DNA of 64,000 bases from Roseovarius lutimaris (GTDB lineage Bacteria; Pseudomonadota; Alphaproteobacteria; Rhodobacterales; Rhodobacteraceae). The stretch covers positions 1-64,000 of the forward strand of contig NZ_FOVP01000014.1 of the NCBI RefSeq assembly GCF_900115165.1, read 5' to 3'. Numbering within the stretch: position 1 is the first letter of the stretch; each line of letters starts with the position of its first letter. The position numbers and the translations under genes are program-made. Below the pieces are notes generated by a model. It searched no databases. It had not been told where the DNA came from and worked only from the letters and a program-made list of their open reading frames with translations. Of the stretch, positions 39,690 to 47,229 are shown one piece after another.

Positions 39690-40175
39690 ATGGCGCAGCT
39701 TCTCATTGTCTATCACTCGCGCACCGGCGGCAGCCAGCAGATGGCGCAAGCCGCCTTTGAGGGCGCCCGCAATGAGGCCGGGACATCCCTCAAACCCGCC
39801 GATCAAGCCGGACCGGATGACCTTCTGGCCGCCGATGGGTATCTCTTCTGCGCGCCGGAAAACCTGGCCGCGCTCTCCGGGATCATGAAAGATTTCTTTG
39901 ATCGCTGCTATTATCCGGTTCTGGGCCGGATCGAGGGGCGCGCCTATGCTCAGATGATCTGCGCCGGGTCCGACGGTGAAAGCGCCGCGCGCCAGACTGC
40001 CCGCATCGCACAGGGCTGGCGGCTGCGCGCGGTTCAGGAGCCATTGATCCTCTGCACCCACGCCCAGACCCCCGAAGCGATCCTTTCCCCCAAGACCATC
40101 CCCGAGCAAGAGCTTGCGCAATGCCGCGAGATCGGTCAGGCGCTGGCGGCCGGTCTCGCCATGGGGGTGTTCTGA
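39690..40175 (+). CDS. Flavodoxin-family protein
   Basis: This 161-residue protein opens with AQLLIVYHSRTGGSQQMA, a flavodoxin FMN phosphate-binding loop. GYLFCAPENLAALSGIMKDF follows, where the NADPH-dependent FMN reductase group contacts the isoalloxazine. Neither ATG (39648 or 39690) has a clear ribosome-binding site; 39690 gives the standard flavodoxin start. Partners are not indicated. It lies between tex and an SLC13-type transporter on the same strand. Confidence 0.8.
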   Translation: MAQLLIVYHSRTGGSQQMAQAAFEGARNEAGTSLKPADQAGPDDLLAADGYLFCAPENLAALSGIMKDFFDRCYYPVLGRIEGRAYAQMICAGSDGESAARQTARIAQGWRLRAVQEPLILCTHAQTPEAILSPKTIPEQELAQCREIGQALAAGLAMGVF

Positions 40176-40225
40176 TGGCGAAACTCGGCATTTCCACTTT
40201 CACGAAACCCCGCTAAGGTTTTGCT

Positions 40226-42001
40226 ATGCAGACTGAATTGACGCAAATTTTTGTCCTGCTGGGGACTGTGTTCGCGCTTCTTGTCTGGGGCCGCATTCGC
40301 TACGACCTTGTCGCCTTCGGCGCCTTGATCATCGCCGCCACGCTTGGGCTTGTGCCAACCGAGGATGTCTTTTCGGGGTTCGGACATTCGGCTGTGGCCA
40401 TCATTGCATTGGTTCTGATTGTCAGTCGCGGGCTGTCGTCCTCCGGCGCCGTCGAGCTTATTGCCGACAGACTCATCGACCCCGAGCGCCCGCTTCCGCT
40501 GCATATTGCCGCTGTCGCGGCTCTGGCGGCCGGTTTGTCGGCGATTATCAACAACGTCGCCGCATTGGCGCTTTTGATGCCACTTGATCTTGAGGCCGCC
40601 AAGAAAGCCAAGCGCGCCGCCGGGCAAACCCTGATGCCGCTCTCTTTTGCGACAATTCTTGGCGGTATGATCACGCTGATCGGGACGCCGCCGAACATCG
40701 TGATCTCGGAATATCGCCAGGGCGCCTTGGGCGAGCCGTTCAGGATGTTTGACTTTGCCCCTGTCGGGATTGCCGTGGCCATCGCCGGAATTGCCTTTGT
40801 TTCGCTTGTCGGCTGGCGGTTATTGCCATCGCGAACCTCGTTGCTGGACACCGAAAGAGAGATCAGCAAAGGCCGCTATGTGGCCGAACTCCGCATCGCA
40901 GAGCAAGCCGTCAAAGACGGCATGGTGGTCGGCGATCTTTACCCAAAGGCAAACGATGCCGATGTCCATATTCTTGGTCTTATCCGCCGCGGCAAGCGAA
41001 TCCGCGGTCTGGCGCATCGCGAAGAGTTGCGGGCCGGGGATTTTCTGGTCGTCGAAGGCGATCCCAAAGCGATCGAGGCCTTCATGGGCCAGGCAGGGCT
41101 TGATTTTGCCGGGTCTGAAAAACACGAAGGCGGCGTCGTGGCGCCGGGCCTGACCCTCTCGGAGGCCATCGTGCCCGACGGCGCGCGGATAGCCGGGCTA
41201 ACGGCGCGCAGCCTGAACCTCTTGCAGCGTCACTCGGTAACGCTCCTCGGGGTAGCGCGCGGTGGAAAAAGCTTTCAGGATCGCGTGCGCCTTCTTCCGA
41301 TCCGGGCCGGCGATGTCCTGCTGCTGCTTGGGCCGCCAGACCGCGTTGCAGCCGCCACGGAATGGCTTGGTGTGCTATCGCTTGAAGGTCGCCAAACCGA
41401 AGTTATCCAGCGCAGCAAGGCGGGACTGTCGATTGGCGTGTTCATGGTTGCGGTCGCCCTGGCGGTGTTCGAGGTCATTCCTCTGTCGGTGGCGCTTAGC
41501 GGTGCCGTGATCGCCTATGTCGTGCTGGGCCTTGTCGGTGCGCGCGAGGTTTATACCTCGGTGGAGTGGAAAGTCATCGTTCTTCTTGCCAGCCTGATTC
41601 CTCTGGCCGAGGCGTTTGAGCATTTCGGCGGCGCAGATCTGATCGCCAACCAGATTGTCAGCCTGAGCGAGGGCTATCCGGCATGGGTGTCGCTGGTCGC
41701 GCTGATGGTGGTGACGATGACGCTGTCGGATTTTCTGAACAATGTGGCAACGACGCTGATCGCGGCCCCGATCTCGATGTCGATCGCATCGGCGACCGGA
41801 ACAAACCCCGACACCTACCTCATGACGGTCGCGGTGGCCGCATCCTGCGCCTTCCTTACCCCTATCGGACATAAGAACAACACCCTCATACTGGGCCCCG
41901 GCGGGTATCGTTTTGGCGACTACTGGCGTATGGGCCTGCCACTTGAGGCCATCGTTGTCTGCGTTGCTGTTCCAACCATACTCGTGGTCTGGCCGCTATA
42001 G
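40226..42001 (+). CDS. SLC13-family anion transporter with two RCK-C (TrkA-C) domains
   Basis: This 591-residue membrane transporter has two repeat halves with the family NN motifs: IINNVAALALLMP in the first and FLNNVATTLIAAP in the second. GTPPNIVISEYR supplies the ion/substrate loop. A central cytoplasmic insert (about residues 205-375) contains two TrkA-C-like modules with LRAGDFLVVEGDP and IRAGDVLLLLGPP. Such SLC13 members move sulfate or dicarboxylates with sodium. The substrate is not predictable from sequence. Confidence 0.88.
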   Translation: MQTELTQIFVLLGTVFALLVWGRIRYDLVAFGALIIAATLGLVPTEDVFSGFGHSAVAIIALVLIVSRGLSSSGAVELIADRLIDPERPLPLHIAAVAALAAGLSAIINNVAALALLMPLDLEAAKKAKRAAGQTLMPLSFATILGGMITLIGTPPNIVISEYRQGALGEPFRMFDFAPVGIAVAIAGIAFVSLVGWRLLPSRTSLLDTEREISKGRYVAELRIAEQAVKDGMVVGDLYPKANDADVHILGLIRRGKRIRGLAHREELRAGDFLVVEGDPKAIEAFMGQAGLDFAGSEKHEGGVVAPGLTLSEAIVPDGARIAGLTARSLNLLQRHSVTLLGVARGGKSFQDRVRLLPIRAGDVLLLLGPPDRVAAATEWLGVLSLEGRQTEVIQRSKAGLSIGVFMVAVALAVFEVIPLSVALSGAVIAYVVLGLVGAREVYTSVEWKVIVLLASLIPLAEAFEHFGGADLIANQIVSLSEGYPAWVSLVALMVVTMTLSDFLNNVATTLIAAPISMSIASATGTNPDTYLMTVAVAASCAFLTPIGHKNNTLILGPGGYRFGDYWRMGLPLEAIVVCVAVPTILVVWPL

Positions 42002-42197
42002 GGCGATCCGAAAATGGCATTGGCGACCTCTCTTGGTAAACCCCTGCTTGATTTGACGTTTTCCCGCCGAAGCCCTGCGCCGCACTTACCTGACCCACAC
42101 TCTGGTCCTGGCGGCAGAGGCGTCACTCATACTTCACGCAGACATTGCAACCCTGCCCCCTTGGGCGCGCGACACTACTCTCAATCTCTTGCCGTCG

Positions 42198-43742
42198 TTA
42201 TTCAGGATCAAACCGGGATGCGACGCCATCCGGGAGTCTGTCTGACGCCCAACTCTCGGTCGCAAGCTCGTAAACCGGTGCGATCGCAGCGTTGAGAATG
42301 TCTTCGGGGGCGTCAAGGCCGCGCAGGGGATTGTCGTGAAAGAGATAGACCCGTGACAGGAATTTCTCGAATTCCAACGAACTTTCCCCATAGCGCTCGC
42401 CATTTCCGCTGGTTGAGACCACGACGCCGCCGCCCCAGTCCTGACCGCTGTCATTGTTTGGATTGTAGAAATACACGCGCATCCTGCCGTTCTGATCTTC
42501 CGCAACGCGCAGGATCGCGATCGCGTGCCAGCCGACAAACTGCTGGTTCGGATCGGTCACCGCAATCCCGGCGGGCTGTGGATGGCTCACCGGGATATCA
42601 CCGTTGTGGTGCGGATGGTATGTGGCAAAGAAGCGGCGAAGAAAGATGTCGTAATCTGCGAGATTGCCGGTCGCCACATCAACGGCAACCGCGCAGTCGC
42701 GCAATACCCACCAGCCATGAAACTGGGGGTTGATCCAGCGATGCGGATCCCCCTCGCGCCCGGCGCAAAGCCGCCCCATTTCGGCATAGACCCGGTCGAG
42801 GTGCGACACCAGCAACACAGAGACCGGATCAGCGTCGATCGGGCCAAAACCGGCAAGGCCCGCAGGCTGTTCGGCGGCGTTGATCGGGTTGCCGTCGAAC
42901 TGCATCAGGACAGTATCGAACTCGGACGCCTGCGAGACAAGGTGCAACAGATAGTCGGGCTCGATCAAGGCCCACATCGCGATGGCACGCGCCGATTGAC
43001 AGGTCGGATTGGCGCCCTGGCCAACGCCAAGCGGCTGGCCGATGACCTGCAACACCCCTGCAAGCAGATGGGTCTCGGGCGGCACCGCATCGCCAAATCC
43101 AAGCGCAAGACGCTCGCGCGCGCGGCCCTGCACCTTTTGGTGTATCTGGCGGTCAAGTACCGGCACCATCGGAGCATGGTGCAGCACGCCACGTTCAAGC
43201 AGCATCGCCAGCCCATAGACGGCCTGCGGCGTCGCGGGCGTCACCGCGGCGCGGATCAGGTTTTCGATCAGTCGGCGATAATGCCGCCAGCAATCAAGGC
43301 CCGTCGATCCAAGCCCAAGCGCCTCGGGCACCAGTGGGCGATCCTTATAGTCCACCGCCCGGATCAGGAAGGCGACATGATAATCCGAGACCAGCCCTGT
43401 ATCGTGCATGGCGCGGGCAAAACCCATCGCCTCGCGTGACAGAGCAGCCTCGTCGAAATGGACGATCCGGTCGAGATATACCTCGATGCCCGGATCATCG
43501 AGCGAAGCGGCGGTCGGGCCGAACAGCGCACTGACCAGACGTTCCGCGCCGAGACGTTCGCTGCCCGGCTCGGTGCCCTTTTCGTTGAGGGCGATGGCGA
43601 TCTGGGCGATCATGTCCTTGGCCACAATCACCTGCACCGAGCGCTGCTCCAGAAGGCGCCAGATCTCGGTGACCAGCACCCCCAGAACGTCGGTCAGCCC
43701 GATATGATCCGAAATATATTGCAGCAAAAGTCGCTTCGTCAC
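42198..43742 (-). CDS. 514-residue protein of unknown family with possible papain-like catalytic residues
   Basis: I do not recognise a family. The first 230 residues are helical and rich in hydrophobic/acidic repeats. The second half has features of a cysteine-peptidase or transglutaminase fold. GQGANPTCQSARAIAMW puts Gln242 six residues before Cys248, the papain oxyanion-hole spacing. FVGWHAIAILRV offers His406, and VYFYNPNNDSG offers Asn427. This assignment is a pattern match, not homology. No signal peptide is seen. The GTG start overlaps the stop of the upstream pre-ATP-grasp gene by four bases, so the two are translationally coupled. The pair lies in an accessory region with broken genes on both sides. 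Confidence 0.6.
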   Translation of the reverse strand: MTKRLLLQYISDHIGLTDVLGVLVTEIWRLLEQRSVQVIVAKDMIAQIAIALNEKGTEPGSERLGAERLVSALFGPTAASLDDPGIEVYLDRIVHFDEAALSREAMGFARAMHDTGLVSDYHVAFLIRAVDYKDRPLVPEALGLGSTGLDCWRHYRRLIENLIRAAVTPATPQAVYGLAMLLERGVLHHAPMVPVLDRQIHQKVQGRARERLALGFGDAVPPETHLLAGVLQVIGQPLGVGQGANPTCQSARAIAMWALIEPDYLLHLVSQASEFDTVLMQFDGNPINAAEQPAGLAGFGPIDADPVSVLLVSHLDRVYAEMGRLCAGREGDPHRWINPQFHGWWVLRDCAVAVDVATGNLADYDIFLRRFFATYHPHHNGDIPVSHPQPAGIAVTDPNQQFVGWHAIAILRVAEDQNGRMRVYFYNPNNDSGQDWGGGVVVSTSGNGERYGESSLEFEKFLSRVYLFHDNPLRGLDAPEDILNAAIAPVYELATESWASDRLPDGVASRFDPE

Positions 43743-44113
43743 CTGACGATCGCCAAGCGCGCGCGCCGCTTCATCAGCGATTTATCACGGAACAGCATCG
43801 CCTGTCCAAGCAGGCGCGGGTTCTTGAGAAGCACCGCATTGATCGCACCGGCCCATTCCACGGTTTCTTCAAAGATCGGGATGGCGACATCGACACCCAT
43901 TTCTTCCAGCCGGTGCGCCAACTCGTGAGATCGTTCGTTCAACCGGTCAAAATCCCAGGGCACGAACGGAATGTTGTTCTGCTTGCAGTAGTCTTCCGCC
44001 CAAGGCGGAGACACGACCACATAGCGACGGTCGAACCGATCGACTGCGTCAATGGCATTCAGGCTCCAGCCAAGGATTGCGACGTAACCCTTGTCAGGGT
44101 TTTTGTTGGTCAT
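43739..44113 (-). CDS. Pre-ATP-grasp domain protein, truncated
   Basis: This 124-residue protein looks like only the N-terminal nucleotide-fold domain of an ATP-grasp ligase. GYVAILGWSLNAIDAVDRFD is followed by VVVSPPWAEDY, IFEETVEWAGAIN and GQAMLFRDKSLMKRRARLA. The last segment is where the ATP-binding domain normally begins. A TGA then stops the frame and the catalytic domain is absent; no continuation is found in other frames. GAAAGGAC lies before the ATG. Either it is a remnant or it works as a stand-alone partner of the coupled downstream protein. Confidence 0.6.
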   Translation of the reverse strand: MTNKNPDKGYVAILGWSLNAIDAVDRFDRRYVVVSPPWAEDYCKQNNIPFVPWDFDRLNERSHELAHRLEEMGVDVAIPIFEETVEWAGAINAVLLKNPRLLGQAMLFRDKSLMKRRARLAIVR

Positions 44114-44334
44114 TCTTCTGTCCTTTCATTGGCAGACGAGGGCGCAACCCAAACATTGGCCGCATCCCGTCGCGGTCGTTTTGACAGATCCGGTGTCAGG
44201 CACGCATCCTGACGATCATCGTCTGCATCGGTTTTGCGTTTTCATTGTCTGCATCGGCTTTAGGTTCTGAGCGTTGCGCGGATGGCCCTTTGCAAGAGGC
44301 GCTCCCTTCCGGAGCGGCAGGGGGCTTGCATTGC

Positions 44335-44595
44335 TCACATGAGGGTCTGAAGGGGTCCGTCAGAGTTGAATTTCTTGGTCCCATCGGGCTCTTCAAGAAC
44401 TTCGAGCAAGATTTCCTGATCATCGACGTCGATGAAAAAGCGCCATTCATCCCGTTCTACGAGGGCGATAGCCTCTTAAACGGACAGCTCCCACTTGGAC
44501 TTGCCAAAAAGCCTTTGATATGTGCCGCCGATTTTCAGAATGTCTGCGCCGGATGGATCGGTCTTGATTCATTTCACTTCTGCCAATGCTCCCAT
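44335..44595 (-). pseudogene. DUF3892-like small protein with two in-frame stop codons
   Basis: An 87-codon minus-strand frame from ATG 44595 reads as one protein apart from two nonsense codons. KTDPSGADILKIGG, KWELSV, then EAIALVERDEWRFFIDVDDQ and EILLEVLEEPDG resemble DUF3892 proteins. A TGA interrupts after codon 8 and a TAA after LSV, where relatives usually have an acidic residue. GGGAG lies upstream. No frameshift is needed. I read it as a recently inactivated gene. It lies upstream of the pre-ATP-grasp gene on the same strand. Confidence 0.6.
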
Positions 44596-44872
44596 CACAA
44601 CCTACTCCCTTCAATTGAAAAAGTTGTTTGTTATTTCGGGAAGGTCAACCAGCGACATATCAATTGATTGATTATGCTCATAAAATATATCGAAGCACAT
44701 GAAAGACCCAACAAAAAGAGAGCGGGATAAGCTTATTTATGCGATACTTACTTCATAAATTGAAGCTTTTGGGTGGCAATTGGGTGATGTCTTTTCTTGT
44801 GGCCGGGCGCGATCCTGTCCAATGCCAGGCTTCAGTCAGGGGGCGTAGGCCTGTGACTTTGCAGCGAGCGTT
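44596..44872. other. AT-rich gap without recognisable gene
   Basis: These 277 bases are clearly richer in A and T than the rest of the window (for example around 44655-44690 and 44730-44765). No protein-like frame was found. Together with the broken genes beside it, the composition suggests acquired or decaying DNA. Confidence 0.5.
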
Positions 44873-45271
44873 TCAGACAGGGAAATTTCCGTCGTCTTCC
44901 TCGGTATCGTCGGCAAGCCAGGCTTCTGCATCCCTGGCATCTGCAAGCGCAAAGCTCTTGATCTCGAATGAGGGGATAATCGCCCCTTCGATCTCTGCGG
45001 CGGTTCGGATCCATGCGGTATCCGACAGCACCGCGCATTTGTCGAACCTGCCGATCAAGCTGAACAGTTTCGGCATATGCTGGAGTTCAACGGCGATCGC
45101 CCCCATCGTCGGCATCTCGAAATCCAAAATCCTGTAGAGCATCTTGCCGTGGGTGATGCCTTCTGATTTCTTGATCAGGTGATCCAGCGCCGCGCGCATG
45201 GCGTCTGCATCAAGCGCTCCTGAAAACTCGATATCTATACGGTCGGGTGATGGTTTCGAGACATTGAGCAT
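44873..45271 (-). CDS. STAS/SEC14-like (SpoIIAA-like) protein
   Basis: This 132-residue protein resembles the SpoIIAA-like family of small cytoplasmic proteins with a STAS-like fold. RIDIEFSGALDADAMRAALD is followed by GKMLYRILDFEMPTMGAIA, KCAVLSDTAWIRTAA and an acidic C-terminus. The family is common in marine alphaproteobacteria and may bind lipid or regulate transporters; function is unproven. The SH3-domain gene lies upstream on the same strand, about 115 bases away. Confidence 0.72.
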   Translation of the reverse strand: MLNVSKPSPDRIDIEFSGALDADAMRAALDHLIKKSEGITHGKMLYRILDFEMPTMGAIAVELQHMPKLFSLIGRFDKCAVLSDTAWIRTAAEIEGAIIPSFEIKSFALADARDAEAWLADDTEEDDGNFPV

Positions 45272-45386
45272 TTTTTACAATCCTTTTTCCCATTCTGGAA
45301 CAGGATGCGCGATTTCAACGTTGGCGGTGTTGATACATGTCAACAGCGGCCCATTCAGATGATCTCGGGCCGGGGTCACCCCAAGG

Positions 45387-45689
45387 TCACAGCTTGCGCA
45401 GGTATGCCCAGGAAACATATCCTTTAAGCCCGCGCGCCCGATCCAGAGAGACGCGACACCAGCGGGTGCCACCGGTCTGCTCGCAGCTGTGAACCCGCAA
45501 GACGGTTCCATTCGGAAGGCCAACAATCACACTGAAACCGGTCCCGGGCCCGCCTCGCATTTTCAACATGTCGTCGCCTTCGACGCCGAAAACCTCGTAG
45601 CGTCCGAGCGAGGCAGCCGTAGCAGGTTGGGGGCCAAACCCCGCCCCCATGACAACTGACACCAGCATGACAATGACGGCTCTGCGCAT
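45387..45689 (-). CDS. Exported bacterial SH3-domain protein
   Basis: This 100-residue precursor has a signal peptide (MRRAVIVMLVSVVMGAGFG with an ATAA-type cleavage region). An SH3b domain follows: DMLKMRGGPGTGFSVIVGLP, TVLRVHSCEQ and GYVSWAYL. Such domains bind peptidoglycan or proteins in the periplasm. A longer frame runs to 45761, but GGAG before the ATG at 45689 and the signal peptide fix the start. It is divergent from the flavocytochrome gene. Confidence 0.82.
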   Translation of the reverse strand: MRRAVIVMLVSVVMGAGFGPQPATAASLGRYEVFGVEGDDMLKMRGGPGTGFSVIVGLPNGTVLRVHSCEQTGGTRWCRVSLDRARGLKGYVSWAYLRKL

Positions 45690-45790
45690 CGCTTTCTCCT
45701 GTTTACTGCCTCGTATTCCACTATAGTTTGTCACAGCGCCCAAGGGAACACGGCAGTGCATCGGTAGAAAAGATGGATCAGAAATAGCCT

Positions 45791-47095
45791 ATGAAACCTC
45801 TCATTCTGATCTTGGGTTATCTCACGGCGGCCACCCTGCCGTTGGCCCTGTCGTGGGGTATCGGTGGGCCGCCACGCCCATTCCGGCAGGAGCTTGCCTC
45901 GGGTCTTGGCATTCTCGCCTTTTCGATGATCCTGATGGAATTTGTCCTGTCGGGTCGCTTCAAGAGTATTTCACGGGGCGTCGGCATGGATGTGACCATG
46001 CGGTTTCATCAAGTCATGGCAAGCGTGGCATTGGGTTTTGCTCTGCTGCACCCGTTTCTCTACCAGGGCACCCCGTCCGGTGGTCAGCGCCCCTGGGACC
46101 CCTCGCGCCAACTGACGCTCACCACTGACTTTTCCGATCTTGCGACCGGGATTGCCGCTCTATTGCTTCTTGCAAGTCTTGTTCTGCTGGCAATCGGGCG
46201 CAGGCAACTGGATTATAAATACGAGACCTGGCGCCTGATACATGGTGTCGGCGCGCTCTTGATCGCGCTGCTTTTGTTGCATCACACCGTCTATGCGGGG
46301 CGCTATGGATCACAGCCCGCGATGACCTGGCTTTGGGGGGCGATGACCGGTCTTGCGGTTGGATCGCTGCTTTATGTTTACCTGCTTGTGCCGCTTTTTG
46401 GCAGAACGCGCGCCTGGCGAGTTACCTCTGTGACCCAGCTGACACCCCGGCAATGGCAAGTGACCGTGACGCCCGAGGGCCATCCGGGCCTTGATTACAA
46501 GGCCGGGCAATTTGTCTGGCTGAATGTCGGCCACAGTGCGTTTTCGATCAAGGAAAACCCATTCTCTATTTGCTCGGCCCCGGCGGCCGGACCGGCAGTA
46601 TCTTTCATGATCAAGGAACTTGGCGACTTCACACGCACCATTGGCCAGATAAAGCCCGGAACGCTGGCATATCTCGATGGCCCCTATGGCAGCCTGTCTG
46701 TCGATAATCGCAACGAACCGGGCGTTGCTCTGATCGCGGGTGGCGTGGGCCTTGCGCCGCTGCTTGGCATTCTGCGGCAAATGCGCCTGACGGGCGATCC
46801 GCGCAAAGTCAGGGTGATCTATGGCAATCGAACCGCTGAGCAGATTGCCTATCGCGAGGAATTGGCCGCAGAGGACGTCACCCATGTGCTGTCTGAACCT
46901 ACGCAAACCTGGCAAGGCGAAACAGGTTTCATAGATGCCGCTCTCATTGATCGCCTTTTCTCGGCGGATGAATTTAAGGACTGGGTCTTTGTGATGTGCG
47001 GCCCCGCGATCATGATGGATATCGCCGAAGACCACCTGATAAAGCAGGGCACGCCGTCACATCGCATCCTCTCCGAGCGCTTCGATTATGACTAA
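45791..47095 (+). CDS. Ferric-reductase-like transmembrane flavoprotein
   Basis: This 434-residue protein has about six N-terminal helices with paired histidines for haem (RFHQVMASVALGFALLHP and WRLIHGVGALLIALLLLHH). A C-terminal ferredoxin-reductase half follows: FAD site SIKENPFSICSAP, NAD(P) site IAGGVGLAPLLGIL and the terminal VMCGPAIMMD. It should move electrons from NAD(P)H through FAD and haem across the membrane to iron or oxygen-type acceptors. A small membrane protein overlaps its end. Confidence 0.85.
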   Translation: MKPLILILGYLTAATLPLALSWGIGGPPRPFRQELASGLGILAFSMILMEFVLSGRFKSISRGVGMDVTMRFHQVMASVALGFALLHPFLYQGTPSGGQRPWDPSRQLTLTTDFSDLATGIAALLLLASLVLLAIGRRQLDYKYETWRLIHGVGALLIALLLLHHTVYAGRYGSQPAMTWLWGAMTGLAVGSLLYVYLLVPLFGRTRAWRVTSVTQLTPRQWQVTVTPEGHPGLDYKAGQFVWLNVGHSAFSIKENPFSICSAPAAGPAVSFMIKELGDFTRTIGQIKPGTLAYLDGPYGSLSVDNRNEPGVALIAGGVGLAPLLGILRQMRLTGDPRKVRVIYGNRTAEQIAYREELAAEDVTHVLSEPTQTWQGETGFIDAALIDRLFSADEFKDWVFVMCGPAIMMDIAEDHLIKQGTPSHRILSERFDYD

Positions 47096-47195
47096 CCCGT
47101 TCAGACATATGGGTTTGCGGCAGCGGGTTTCTCTCGCGATCCGGGTTTTGACTATCCTCCTTTGCCTCGTCCTTCTGGCCTTTGCCCTTCGCTAG
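47088..47195 (+). CDS. Small 35-residue single-pass membrane protein
   Basis: An ATG inside the last codons of the flavocytochrome gene opens a 35-codon frame ending in TAG at 47193-47195. It has a basic N-terminal part (FRHMGLRQRVSLAIR) and one hydrophobic helix (VLTILLCLVLLAFAL). The overlapping start suggests coupled translation. It may be a small accessory subunit of the flavocytochrome; no family is known to me. Confidence 0.4.
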   Translation: MTNPFRHMGLRQRVSLAIRVLTILLCLVLLAFALR

Positions 47196-47229
47196 ATCAT
47201 GGCTTTGCCGTGACGCTTTGGCAGGTTGT

